A stretch of DNA of 64,000 nt from Cannabis sativa (lineage: Eukaryota; Streptophyta; Magnoliopsida; Rosales; Cannabaceae). How positions within the stretch are numbered: position 1 is the first letter of the stretch; the number at the start of each line of letters is the position of its first letter. The notes under the pieces are model-generated. The model had not been told where the DNA came from, searched no databases, and worked only from the letters and a program-made list of their open reading frames with translations. The stretch spans positions 30,243,323 to 30,307,322 of the forward strand of contig NC_083602.1 in assembly GCF_029168945.1 (NCBI RefSeq), read 5' to 3'. Below are positions 34,685-46,913 of this stretch, one piece after another. The position numbers and the translations under genes were made by a program.

Positions 34685-35278
34685 ATAATTGGTAGGGGTG
34701 TTCATCAAACCGCCCAAACCGCTCAAACCGCCCGCACCGCACCACACCGCAAAAAAAATGCGGTTTGAAATTCCTTGCGGTGCGGTCGCGGTTTGAATTT
34801 TTCCTAAACCGCGCGGTGCGGTGCGGTTTGCGCTTTTGAATTGTTAATATGCGGTTCAAACCGCACCGCACCGCATATTATAAAAATACCAATTTTTATA
34901 TTTATTTAGGTCCAATATGTGAATATTCAACTTAAAGTCTACTATTTTTCAAAAAAAAAAACTTAAAGTCTTCTAATTATTGTATTGTTGACACTTAATT
35001 TTTTTTTCATATTTATTTTCAAGCCTTATGGTATTTTGACAAGTTTTGCTCAAAGTTTGTTGTATTTGTGATACTTTAATTATTTAGTGATAGTCCAAAC
35101 CGCATAAACCACAAAAACCGCACCGCACCGCAGTATTTTTTGCAGTGCAGTTTTTGCGGGTTTTTAATTTCGCGGTGCGGGTGCGGTTTGGGAAATTTGA
35201 AAAACTGCGTGTGCGGGTTGGTTTGAAAAAATAGTCAAAAACCGCACCACCCACACCGCGAACACCCCTAATAATTGT
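34685..35278. mobile_element. hAT-like MITE, GC-rich (family B), copy 1
   Basis: Element 34693-35270 (578 bp) with TIRs TAGGGGTGTTC / GAACACCCCTA. The flanks ATAATTGG and ATAATTGT match at 7 of 8 bases. It contains many GCGGTTTG / CAAACCGC motifs in both orientations, clustered near the ends, so the ends can form hairpins. A truncated relative is at 44345-44782. A 62-codon minus ORF here is chance. Confidence 0.88.
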
Positions 35279-35589
35279 TATGCTGCTAAAATTTTGGTAG
35301 AATTATGACTAAAAAACTAGTTAGTAATTTAGTATACTATACTTAGTTACTATTTATTAATTTCATAAGCCTCAATGTGTTTGACGCGTAAGCTTTATAA
35401 ATTATATTTAAATAATATTTTAAAACACATAAAGATAAATAAAATATCACATAAAATTCAAACATACCAAAAATTTATCATTAACCTTAAACTAAGAAAT
35501 ATAATTATGTTTCTAGAACTAGATTCTATTATTCTATAACACACTTCACTTATAAAATTCAAATTAAAATATTAATAAGAAATGCAATG

Positions 35590-36993
35590 ATTATTGTTAG
35601 GCTATTTTTAGCCTACGTTTAGGTCACTTTTTATAGTTGTTTTCCTTTTTTATTATTATATTTGGAATAGAATTACGCTTGTTTTCTTTGGTTTCAGGTT
35701 TCACACTTGGAATGTATAAATTGATCAAATTTCGGAAAACAACAATCTATAGAATAGCGAAAATTCTGCAAGAAAATAAAGCTGAAACTTCAAGCTTAAA
35801 TTTGACTATGTTCTGATCCGATTTTGGAAAACGTTAAAACATAAAAGTTTTAGATTTCTTTTTCTTCTTTCCAACGCATCTTGAATCAACTAATTTGGAG
35901 TTCGTATGTAAAAGTTATGCACATTTTACTGAAAGATGCTGAAGTTATCAAATTTTGCTTCAGTAGTCGCGACCACCACTTTCCATGGTCGCGACCCTTT
36001 TTCATGGTCGCGACTAGGAGGCCAGACAGCAAGTTTTTTTTTTTTTTGTATTTTGCCTATGGTCGCGACTAGGCTTTATGTGGTCGCGACCAGGGGCGAA
36101 ACACGGGATTTTTGGCCATTTTTGACTTTTTCAGAGGTAGCAACCCTAATTTCTATTTAAGGGGCTCGTGTTTTAGAAGGAAGGGAGGCAGAAATTGGAC
36201 CCAAAAGTGAAAGAAGGAGGTAGAGGAAGCAATGGTGGCGATCCGGAATGCAATCACCAACTAGTTCTTTCTTAAACTCTTAATTTCTATGTTAATTTCT
36301 GTTTTAGTTTTGATTATGGATGTTATTATGGATTTTATGAACTAAACTCCTATTTAGGGAGATGATGAATGTTGATTGAAATTACTTTTGGTTAATGATA
36401 ATTGCTATTTCTCCTTTTTTGATTGTGAATTTATCCATATTTGTGTTTAATTACATGTTTTAGATTGATCACCTTCTACATGTTCTGTGATCCCAATTCA
36501 AAATCTGAAAAGTGAGAATTGAGAATGCTAAAATTGGATAAACTAGATTTTGATGTGAAACGAAAGTATTTGCATAGCCTTTGTGACATTTAGATTATTG
36601 CTTAATGCTGATTATATGTTAATCTATCTCAGAGATGATTAGATAACATGTGATTTAGGACCTAAAAGATCTGAAAAGAGTTAGGTTAATTTTTATAATC
36701 TGTCATTCACATTGAGAAAGAGAATAGTAATTAGCATTAACAATTGGGTAATTAAATTAACAGGATTCTTTTCCCTAATTTATCATCCTTGATTAAACAC
36801 ATTTATTGCTTTATTTAATTTTCTTATTTTTCTTTATTTCAAAATCTATCAAAATTATTTATCTACCAAATAGAATCATAAGTCTAATTTAGTGGTATTC
36901 AGTTCAATTCCCTGCGGTTCGACCTCACCTGCGTGAGTTTACTACTTGATTACGTGCACTTGCGTATTGTTTTATAATTTTCGTAACAATTAT
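35590..36993 (+). mobile_element. Solo LTR, gypsy-type, with perfect 5-bp target duplication
   Basis: The LTR is 35595-36988 (1394 bp), TGTTAGGCTATT..TTCGTAACA, flanked by ATTAT on both sides (35590-35594 and 36989-36993). The 3' part contains CCCTGCGGTTCGACCTCACC and TACGTGCACTTGC, which resemble the end of Ty3/gypsy (Athila/Tat-type) LTRs. Five copies of the palindrome TCGCGA, mostly as GGTCGCGACC, lie in 35967-36089. No internal region is present. Confidence 0.9.
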
Positions 36994-37156
36994 TAGAAAT
37001 CATCTAAGCCATCGTTACTTATTTTATCTTGTTTTAATTTTTTTTTTTTTTTGATGAATCAAAGAATTATATTGCACAAAACCAATTTACAACTTAAGAG
37101 CACTCCTAAAATAGAAGCCTCTAGTTTAAATCTATACATACTTTGTATTTACATCA

Positions 37157-37854
37157 TTACAAATCATAAAACCACTCTCTATCTTTACAACTAATTTTCT
37201 TGGGCAAAAACATGATGATTCGACTTTTGAGTCTCCATTTCAAGTTCTCTATCAGCCTCCTACACTCTGGTTGCTCTCCTTGCCAAATAAGCTTGTTCCG
37301 AGCCTCCCATATGTTGTACATTAAGTCTGCAACTACTGCAGCAAGTACATTCTTCCTAAATTTGCTCACCTGTGCTCTACCTATCCATCTAATAATCTGT
37401 GGCAAGTCCGAAGCTGATGTTCTCCAAACCATCCAACTCTTGGATGCTTGTAAACATTGGGCAGCAAAAGAACACTTGAAAAACAAGTGTTGTTTGTTCT
37501 CCTTTTGTATGTTACACAACATGCAACAATCCTCCAATTGTATTCCAATTTCACTAGCCTTTCCTTTGTCTTTATCCTATTCAACATTGTCAACCATAGA
37601 ATAACACTATGCTTTAGAATGTTCAATCTTGCCCATACTTCATGGCTCCAAGACACACGGTTAGGACTAGGCTTGAACAAAGAATATCCTGCTGAAATGT
37701 GATATTTCTGTTCTTGAAATATAGCAGGGTCTTGTATGGTTTTGAGATTGTCTTTAAGAGCTACAAGCTTCTTCCAATACCAGCTGGAATGGATAGAAGC
37801 CGAGTAGCCCCACCAATCATCTCTCTTGATGTACACAGTATGAACCCATCTCAA
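37157..37854 (-). pseudogene. LINE RT zinc-binding region (zf-RVT) relic
   Basis: Two overlapping open stretches give the zinc-binding domain that follows RT in plant LINEs: WARLNILKHSVILWL (about 37640) and CMLCNIQKENKQHLFFKCSFA (about 37490), with the Cys/His pattern C-x2-C..H..C. One frame change lies between them. Confidence 0.8.
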
Positions 37855-38088
37855 CCATAGGCTTTCTTATTTGTTTGTAATAGCCCATATGTATTTACAC
37901 ATAGCACCCTTATTCCACTCCTCTAGTCTTTTCATTCCCAGACCTCCATCTTCTTTTGTTGGCATACATCATCCCAAGCCACTGCACCAGCCCCATGAAA
38001 AGCAGCCTGCCCCATCCAAAGGAAGCCTCTACATATAGCCTTTATGCTCTTCAATTAAAATCTTCTTAGACATAATCGTCATTTGACT

Positions 38089-39137
38089 CTAATAAGCTTG
38101 AATAGCTATGAGCACCGAGTTTATAAGAGTTATTCTTCCTGCAAAGGACAGATTTCTCGAGCTCCAGCTCTTAATTCTAGCAGTCATCTTTTCAGCCAAC
38201 AATTCACAATCCTTCCCGAATATTTTCTTCGAAGAAATTGGAATTCCAAGGTAGGTGAAAGGTAGTACTCGTTGTTGGAAACCAGACTTTTCCAGCAGCC
38301 ATTGGACCTCCCTTTGTGACATGTTATTGCAGTAGCAAGCAGTTTTGGTAGCATTCGAGTATAAACTTGATGTACCTGAGAAAAGCTTCAGTGCTTGTAG
38401 CATGTACTTTATACTCCTCATATCCCCATTGCAAAATAAGAGTACATCATCCGCAAACGCTAGATGATTAAGCTTTAACTTCGAGCAGCCATTATTAAGC
38501 TTTGTTGCAATCCTATAAATAACATTGCAACAAGCAATTGGCCTAAAATCCTTGACTGTTTTTGGGCATTTTACCTTAGGGACCGAGGTAATTATTGTAG
38601 AATTAATCTCTTTTAAAATGTCACCTCTTCAGAAATGACAACACTGCTTTGGAAACCTCCTCCCCAATAATCTCCCAATTATCTTGAAAAAAATAAGTCG
38701 AGAATCCATCTGGCTCAGGAGATTTAGCTCCAGGAATACTAAAGACAGCTGCCCTCACATCATCTTTAGTAAAATTCTGAAGCAGCATGTTACTTTGCTC
38801 TTGTGATAAGCAAGGCCCTTTAGTAAGCACTCCAAGATGAGTCTTTCTTCTATTATATATCCAACCATGTACCAAGCAATTCTTTATAGAAATCAAGAAA
38901 AGCTGCCGTGATTAGGTTAGGATCATGAGTTCTACTCCCATCCTTCTATTCAATAGAAAGTATTTGATTATGTCGCATTCTTTGCTTGATACTAGAATGA
39001 AAGAAAGAAGTATTACAATCCCCATCCTGTAACCAAGCAATTTTGGCCTTCTGCTGAAGAAATGAAGCATAATTTTTCTGTGCTGAAATTAGATTTCCTC
39101 GAGTCTCTTTTTCTTGTTCAATCAGTGCTGAATTCAA
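38089..39137 (-). pseudogene. LINE reverse transcriptase relic with internal deletion
   Basis: Segments: WLQDGDCNTSFFH (about 39035), AAVFSIPGAKSPEPDGFS (about 38720), [13 protein letters not shown] (about 38525), then directly [10 protein letters not shown] (about 38440), and [11 protein letters not shown] (about 38240). FADD is the catalytic box. The part of the palm normally found between the CCNV..K block and FADD is largely missing, so this copy has an internal deletion as well as stops and shifts. Confidence 0.8.
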
Positions 39138-39385
39138 TGGCTATTGATGTACTTTTGTCTGCAATTCATCGAGTTCCAGCTGGTACTTTGCAACAATATG
39201 CTGCAGATTATGAAATCCTTCCTTGTTAATCTCCTTCAACTTGATCTTGAAATGCTTCAGCTTTGTAACAGCTTGGAACATAGGAGAACCAGCTATTTTT
39301 TGTCCAACACTCACTTAGATAGCCATCATATTTTGAATGTGATTTCCACATTCGAAAATAGTTGAAAGGCTTCTTGCCATAAGCA

Positions 39386-39907
39386 CTAGCAGGATGAAGT
39401 GTAAGAACACCTGGAGAATATATGGTCAAATAATCCTTCATTCAAGTACACCACTTCAGCATGATCATATTTATTTATCCAAGATTGATTGGCTAACATT
39501 CTATCAATCTTAGAAAAAATTCTATCCTCTCCTTGCTGCTTGTTAGACCATGTGAAGTAATTCCCACTAGATTTAATATCTTCCAATTGACATTGATTCA
39601 CACAATTCAAAAATACTGAATTAGGATAATACTTCACCTTATTCCCAATTCTCTCATCTTTAGCTAGTATGTCATTAAAATCCCCCATGAGGCACCAATT
39701 TTCATTAGTATTTACTTCACATAAACTCTTCCAAAGTAACCCCTTTTCATTTTGGTTGTTTGAGGCATACATCACAGTTATGAAACTTGAGAAGAATCCA
39801 TCTATTGTTGAAACTTTTAGATGCATAATTTGACTTGTGCATCTAATAATATCAACAATAAATCTCAAAGGATTCCAAGCAATAACAATCTTCCCCCTGC
39901 ATGCCAA
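39386..39907 (-). pseudogene. LINE endonuclease fragment
   Basis: Open stretch with endonuclease/exonuclease/phosphatase features: WCLMGDFNDIL (the GDFN motif) and YFTWSNKQQGEDRIFSKIDR (the FTW..SKIDR motif). It would nick the target DNA to prime reverse transcription. The beginning of the domain and the final His motif are not intact. Confidence 0.8.
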
Positions 39908-40372
39908 GCAATATTAGACGAAAAACACCATCCTTCAAAAATATTTGAGTACAAGACCCCAAGTTTTGAGACCTTGACTCTTGTCTCGAGAAGCCCAACA
40001 AAATCAACCTTCTGTACATGAATAAATTGCTTTATTAAGTACTGTTTTTGCTGATTGTTGGCTCCTCAGACATTCCAACGTAGCATCTTATCCATTTAGA
40101 AAAGAGGGTTCTCCCCCCTCTTCTGTATTGCCAATGTTCACCCTACTATTTCCATCTGTATTTTGCTCTACTTCCAGAACTTGGAATGAATTACTGACCA
40201 TAGTTCCCGGTCCTTTTTTCACTGTAATCTCAAGCTTTCGAGCTTTTATAACCATTGTAAAACCATCCTCATCCACCTAATCCTTTTTCCTATGATCTGC
40301 CTTTACAATCCATTCTTTTTTCTCCCCATTATTCTTTCCGCACTTTGCAACAACATGCCCCAAACCAGAGCA

Positions 40373-41777
40373 GTGAGTATAAATAAATTATTTTTTTATT
40401 GTTATTTAAGAGCTTTAAATTTTTTAAAAATGTTAAATTATAATCGTTATGTTTCCGAAATTTTAATAAAAATGGGATAAAATTATTTGATATAAGTTTC
40501 TCTTAAACTTTGTTAAGATTTTTTTGTTAATTTTCGTTATAAATAAATTATCGTGGGGAGCGCTGGTTATTATATAGTTAGTAATTTAGAGTAAAATTAG
40601 TTACAAATTATATTTAGTATACTTAGTTAGTTACTAACTAGTAATTTAGTAGGTTTTGCGATATATTGTACTGCGATCGGATCGATCGATAAATTTGAAT
40701 AATATGCATATTAGATAAATTTGAATATCTTAAATATTTATCCGTAGTGAAGTAGGTTCTGCGAATACATGTACTGCAGTCGGATGGGTGGTAAATACAA
40801 ACCCATAATACTATTGTATATTTCAACATACACTCTATGTACATATATCCACTCTTCTTACCTCAGATTATTGCTTCCAATTGATCACCACTCGACGAGT
40901 ATAATCGAGTTCCTATTACAAAATGTATGACAAAATAATAAGTGGATAAATTCTACGCACATAATACGTTCTTAATGTTCTATGCATCCTAATAATTCAT
41001 GAGACCTATATCCTTTCAAATATATTTTTAGATTAATTTCTACTATAAAATAATATCATATAATGTGATCAAAGCATGCCACAATATTTTCAATATATAC
41101 ATATATTATGCATGTGCCATAGTGTGCGACCCCACCTCTTATTTTCATTCTCTTACTTGTAGAATTTTAGATAACCGATCTCACCACTATAAGCTTGGCC
41201 GAGCCCTCTAACAGTAAATACAAATCATGATTCCAACAATATAGTAAGGAGATCTAAATCTAACAACAAAGCCAACACTATACTTAAGCAAACATACCTA
41301 TTCCAAATATATATATAACATATGATTCACACCCACTAATATACATCCCCACACATATATATGTACACTTAATATACTTCTTCATCTCATAACATTTTTA
41401 AGTTCTCAATATAATTACTACAGCCACTTATCACATAAATAATATTCACATGCTCATGTATACCTAAAAAATTGTATTCATTAAATCAATTAAAACTTAA
41501 TCGTAAAAAAAATATAATGAACTTGATACTCCTCCCTTGAACAAATCAGCAACTAGTCCTACGAAAAGAAAGAAATTCTACGAGATCATTCACTTACCAA
41601 GAGAGTTGCTATAAACTCTTTACACAACGTCTTTGTCTTCAGTCGTCTCCTATGTGCAGCAGCCAAATAATCAAAGCTAGGGATTTCAAACCTTGAATAC
41701 TTGGCTATCACTTCCTTTAAATACTCTAAACCTAATAAATCTTTTTTTTACCAGTCGTATCCCTATAGCAGATATTA
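40373..41777. other. Intergenic remnants
   Basis: No gene. 40568-40650 repeats TTAGTTACTAACTAGTAA-type motifs found at 33.9-34.3 and 35.3 kb. 40660-40800 is the second copy of the dispersed repeat at 34430-34610. 40860-41777 is AT-rich with nothing recognised. Confidence 0.45.
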
Positions 41778-42335
41778 CAAAACCTGTAGGACCCACATAC
41801 AGGGCTAGCCACTTAAGGGTTTAATTTAGCTATTATTTTATCTTTTTTAATTCTGTATAATTTAAAACCTTTGAGGAAATCCTATAAATAGATAATGATA
41901 GGCTCTAATTTTAAGTTGATAACATAACCTTCATCAAACTATTTTGTCAGACAACTGAGAAAAATAAGAGCCTCTCTTAGATTTTGAATTCTTCTCTCTT
42001 TCTTCTTCAAAATTTTCAAACCCACTAGTGAAGAGTACTTCCCCACACAATTCAAGTCAATACTTGATAATAGTGTGGAAGATTATGAAAAATTCTATCA
42101 TCTAAAGAGATCCAAGTTCAGATCTTAGTAATACTGTGCGACAAAAAGGGACAAGGGTTAGAAATCTGAACGGAATGAGCCATTATATTTTGCTGCCACC
42201 AATGTAAGGTTTTCTACAACTTTATATGTGTTTATTTTGTTGTTTTAGGAAATTCTTGTTCAGGATGTTATATTATAGATTATAATCAAACATACATGTT
42301 AGTAAATTTAGATTTTAGTAAAATAAGTTCCAACA
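41778..42335 (+). repeat. Truncated, diverged family A LTR (3' part)
   Basis: The sequence follows the 3' third of the LTRs at 13756-15650 and 24847-26745, in the same order: CCTATAAATAGATAATGA, CCCCACACAATTCAAGTC, AGATCCAAGTTCAGAT, TGTAAGGTTTTCTACAACTT, and ends AAGTTCCAACA at 42335. More diverged than the other two. The left boundary is approximate. Confidence 0.75.
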
Positions 42336-42870
<535 letters not shown>

Positions 42871-42889
42871 TTTCTATGTATTCTAACAA

Positions 42890-44110
42890 AAATTCGAGTT
42901 GTTTCATTAGCTCTCTTATAGCTCTCTATTTATAGCCAAAGTTATAATAAGAAAAAAAGAAACCCTTAGCATTTACCTACAAATAATGAAATAAAGGAAA
43001 TAAAGGAAATAAAAGAGCCAAACTTAGTTTCCAAGTTCCCTCATGGTCGAACCACATTGTGGTTATTGGAGAATATTGTCCCACATGGATTAAATGTGAA
43101 AGTATTGAGCCATATATAAGAACATGGGCTACTCCACTCATCACCAATTGGTTTTGAGATGGAACCCCATGCTTCTCAATAGTAGTATTGGGCTAGGGTT
43201 GTGCTCTTCATTATTTGAAAGCTCAATAGATTTAAATAATATTTTTTTTGTTTATGTCATAATTAATTTAATTCTTATAATTAAAAACTTTTTTTAATTA
43301 TATAATTATGTCAAGATAATTATTTTAATAAAATATTATCTAAATACTTATTATTAATTTTTGACAACAAAATATCTAATTAATAATTAAACTTTTATTA
43401 TCGCTTTCATTTCTCACAAAAATTCGAGTTGTTTCAATAGTTCTTTATTTATAACCAAAGTTCTAGTAAGGAAAAAGGAAACCAGTAACATTTTCCTACA
43501 AAGAAATAAATAAATAAAGGAAATAAAAGGGCGAAACTTAGAGCATGTTTGGTATTGTTTTCTATTTTTTGTTTTCAAAAAATTATTTTTAGAAATGAGA
43601 ACAAAAAATAGTTTTTGAAATTTTTAAAAACAAGTCATGTTTGGTTAGTATTTTTTAAAAACAATATTGACCAAAAGTGAATTTGTTTTTAAAACAGAAA
43701 ATAACATTTTGTTATTTTCAAAATTCTTATTTTTTGTAATTTTATTTTCTAAAAACTGTTTTCAAAAAACAAAGTCAAACAAGCCAAATTATTTTCAAAA
43801 AACAATTTTCTGTTTTTAAAAACAAAAAAAAATGTTTTTTAGTTATGATGTCAAACATACACTTAGTTTCCAAGTTCTCTCATGGTCGAACCACATAGTG
43901 GTATTGGGCTAGTGTTGTGCTCTTCATTATCTGAAATCTCAATAAACTTAAATAATGCTTTTTTTGTTTATGTCATAGATTACTTTAATTCTTATATTTA
44001 AATAATATTTTTAATTAAATAATTATCTTATGATAATTATTTTAATAAAAATATTATTTAAGTACTTATTATTAATTTTTCACAACAAAATGTCTAATTA
44101 ATAATTAAAC
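42890..44110 (+). repeat. Tandem local duplication (two diverged units)
   Basis: Unit 1 (about 42890-43420) and unit 2 (about 43425-44110) share order and sequence: AATTCGAGTTGTTTCA, GGAAATAAAAG, TTTCCAAGTTC(C/T)CTCATGG, GTGTTGTGCTCTTCATTAT, and the TTTTATTAT end. Unit 2 has a 317-bp MITE (43542-43858). Unit 1 has extra sequence with GGTTTTGAGATGGAACCCC (about 43150). No coding potential. Confidence 0.8.
43534..43866. mobile_element. hAT-like MITE in duplicated unit 2
   Basis: Element 43542-43858, with ends AGCATGTTTGGTAT and, on minus, ATGTTTGACATCA. Flanks AAACTTAG (43534-43541) and ACACTTAG (43859-43866) match at 7 of 8. The empty site is preserved in unit 1 at about 43023 (AAACTTAGTTTCC), so the borders are well supported. 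The interior is rich in TTTTTAAAAACA motifs in both orientations. Confidence 0.85.
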
Positions 44111-44344
44111 TTTTATTATTTCTTTCATCTATATTTTCACCAACTGAGTGAAATATTTTCAAAATTGTCAAAATAATAATGTGAATATTAATTGATTAAA
44201 TAATTAATTAATGTAACCTACTGTTAAACATTTTTATAAATACTACGAGGACCATGAGCCCATAAAATCAGGCTCCCAACAAGATAGGTCCGAAATTTAA
44301 CAAATAAGTTTCCCAACTTATTAATTTCTCATGTCTCCACTATA

Positions 44345-44782
44345 TAGGGGTGTTCATCAAACCGCTCAAACCATCTGTACTGTAAAAATTACAGTTTGAA
44401 ATTCTTTGCAGTGCGATAGCGGTTTGAATTTTTTTTAAATCGCACAGTGCAGTTTTAAATTGTAAATATGCGATTCAAAAACTGCACCACAGTGCACTGC
44501 ACATTATAAAAATGCCAATTTTTTTTTATATTTATTTAGATGTGAATGTCCAGCCAAAGCGTACTAATTATTGTATTGTTGAAACTTAATTTTTTTTCAT
44601 ATTTATTTTCAAGCCTTATGGTATTTTTGACAAGTATTGCTCAAGCTTTGTTGTATTTGTAATAGTTTAATTATTTGGTGATAGTTCAAATTGGAGAAAT
44701 CACAAAAACCGCATCGCACCAATTTTTGTGGTGCGGTTTATGAGGTTTTTTAGCTTCGCGATACGGGTGCGATTTGGGAAAT
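44345..44782. mobile_element. Family B hAT-like MITE, truncated copy 2
   Basis: Starts TAGGGGTGTTCATCAAACCG like the copy at 34693, and follows it through the TTTTTTCATATTTATTTTCAAG block to GGTGCGATTTGGGAAATT. The right TIR is missing because the foldback element begins there. Most GCGG motifs have become ACAG or similar. Confidence 0.85.
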
Positions 44783-45370
44783 TACACTCTATACCCTTTT
44801 TATATTGTCCTCTTTTATTTTTACCTTCTTTTTTAAAGTCTATCATTTTTACCATTTTTTTAAACATTGTACCAATTTTGTCCCTATCACTTCAAGATAC
44901 TCTCCATGTGACTCTCTTATGTCAAGGTATTTTAGGTACAATACATATAAAAAAAGGTATGTTTCAATTAAATTTAAAATTAGAGGTAAATTTGATTAAT
45001 TGATTAATAAAAGTGGTATTTTCTAACTTACCCCTTTATTTTACACCAACTTCAAGTTGGGATATAATAGTCTCTTATACTAAGGTTCTAATATTGGGCT
45101 TGGACTATTTTTTTCTATGGGGTGAGTTAAAAAAATACCACTTTTATTAATCAATTAATTAAATTTACCTCTAATTTTATATTTAATTGAAACATACTTC
45201 TTTTTATGTGTATTATACCTAAAATACCATAACATAAGAGAATCACATAGAGAGTATCTTAAAGTAACAGGGATAAAATTGGTACAATGTTTAAAAGAAA
45301 AGAGGTAAAAATGATATACTTTAAAAAAGAGGGTAAAAATAAAAGAGAACAATAAAAAAAAAATATAGAA
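44783..45370. mobile_element. Foldback (long inverted repeat) element
   Basis: Two arms of about 235-245 bp (about 44790-45035 and 45125-45370) are reverse complements with modest divergence: left GTACCAATTTTGTCCC and right GGGATAAAATTGGTAC, left CTCTTATGTCAAGGTATTTTA and right TAAAATACCATAACATAAGAG. The spacer is about 90 bp. Non-coding, with long terminal inverted repeats as in foldback or MULE-like MITEs. The two small ORFs that look similar on opposite strands come from the arms. Confidence 0.85.
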
Positions 45371-46341
45371 TATATATAACCCAAATATCAATATTTATTC
45401 AATTTTATTTCTTTTATTGATCACTTGTACCCGTATTTACAATAAATATATCCAATATTTGGAATTCCATTTTAGAAATTTATTTCTTCAATTTTTAGAT
45501 GAATGTGTAAACATAATTGATTTATTTTTAGTTTCACTATTCAACAAACAGTAGAAGAATTAATAATTTTCTCATAATAGATTCATTATCTTTTTCTTTT
45601 GAAAGAATATTTTAATGTGTGAAAATATTAATGAATAATAAAATTTGAAGAACGTAAACTACAGAAAGTTAGCACATTTGCATTCTAAATAGATTATGAT
45701 CATAATCATTATGAATAACTTTTGTTTAAGGGTGAAATGTGTACACTTTATTTAGAATTTATTAATGTCTTAAGTGAGTGATTTATATTGCAGACTATTT
45801 CAAAAAAAAAAAAAAATTGCAATCCTCATACATAAAAAATGAGCATAACTTTTGGGACTTTCTCATGTGTAGGTATTGTAGAATTAGAAAAATCTTTGAA
45901 ACAATTTAGAATTCATTATAGTACTTGCTCTAATGGAACAAAGTATTAGTAATAACAACTATGATTATGTTGTTTTTTTTTATTCTGTATTTCTCTTTGC
46001 TACTGAGAGATGGATCATGAAAAGAAGAAGATAGTGGTGTTACTAGTTACTAGAGAGTTAATTAGGCAAAAGATTATGGTGACGAAGATGTATATTTTGG
46101 TTAAGAGACATTATGAGAAACATATGCTTAGTTGCCTAGAATATGAAATTTACTGAACTTTTTGTGAGCTAGCATGTATCTTGGAAATTGAGTAATTTAT
46201 CACTCACATGACTTTGTTAGTACTGCTATTGTATTGATAGTTTGTTGTAGTGAAATACTCTTAAGTTGTTCTTAATAGTAATCTACTTTCTAAACTTTTA
46301 TGCTATATTTTCCATTACTATGTATGTTTTTATTGCTAGGA
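45371..46341. other. AT-rich stretch, possible Harbinger fragment
   Basis: Mostly non-coding. 46012-46155 could encode MDHEKKKIVVLL..HYEKHMLSCLEYE on +, reminiscent of the start of plant HARBI1-type proteins and next to the Myb-like relic, but too short to be sure. Confidence 0.3.
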
Positions 46342-46913
46342 ATGGAAAGTGAAGGGGTTGCCCAAAATAATCAAAAAAGTACAAATAAGCGAACTTGGAC
46401 TAAACAAGAAGAGGAAGCATTAGTGTCAGTCTTAGAAGATATAATCACAAAGGGGTAGCAATGTGATAATTATAGTTTCAAACCTGGTATAAATCTCATA
46501 ATTGAGAAGATGCTTAACTCTTTATGTCCTAATTCTATTAAAAAGCTAATCCACATACTCATTCAAAGATTCAAAATTTTAACAAACAATACAACACTAT
46601 CTCTAATATGCTTAACAAAAGTGGATTTAGTTGGAATGATATGAAGAAGTGTGTAGACGTTGACAGCGATGAGGCATCGAAGAAGTCATATCTGTAGGTA
46701 CACACTAATTTATTTGCATACAAAAGTAATTAAAATTTAATATGTTTTTTAAAAAGTAATTATGGTACCGTTTGTAATACTTTTATTTTTTAATTTTTTA
46801 ATCACAAAATAAAAGTAAAATTTTCTGACGACTTAATGTTTGTTTTAAACAAGTTACTGAATCATGGAAGAATATGATGGAAAAATCTTGTGAAAATATA
46901 GGAGCCCTAGTTG
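46342..46913 (+). pseudogene. Myb/SANT-like protein relic (PIF/Harbinger ORF1 type)
   Basis: From ATG 46342 the frame encodes a Myb/SANT-like DNA-binding domain: RTWTKQEEEALVSVLEDIITKG, then a TAG at 46456-46458, NYSFKPGINLIIEKML (46471-46518), a frameshift, and SGFSWNDMKKCVDVDS (46620-46670). This is the plant Myb/SANT-like domain (Myb_DNA-bind_3 type) found in PIF/Harbinger accessory proteins and related host proteins. A later exon (about 46855-46913, SWKNMMEKSCENIGALV) is cut by the element at 46914. Transposon or host origin is not settled. Confidence 0.6.

Larger units (their letters stand above)
37041..40372 (-). mobile_element. LINE (L1-type non-LTR retrotransposon), 5'-truncated, decayed
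   Basis: On the minus strand it runs from 40372 to a poly(A) tail (T-run on + at 37037-37052). In order: a partial CCHC knuckle (CSGLGHVVAKC, about 40345), an APE-type endonuclease (40.0-39.39 kb), RT (about 39.14-38.09 kb) and an RT-associated zinc-binding region (37.85-37.16 kb). It starts inside the knuckle, the usual 5' truncation. Multiple stops and shifts. Target duplication not resolved. Confidence 0.85.

Noticed and set aside
36905..36930. tRNA-like B-box (GGTTCGACCTC) in the solo LTR
   Set aside because: No A-box or cloverleaf fit; it is a standard part of the gypsy LTR 3' end.
44728..45391. Similar small ORFs on opposite strands as a gene pair
   Set aside because: The similarity is due to the inverted arms of a foldback element.
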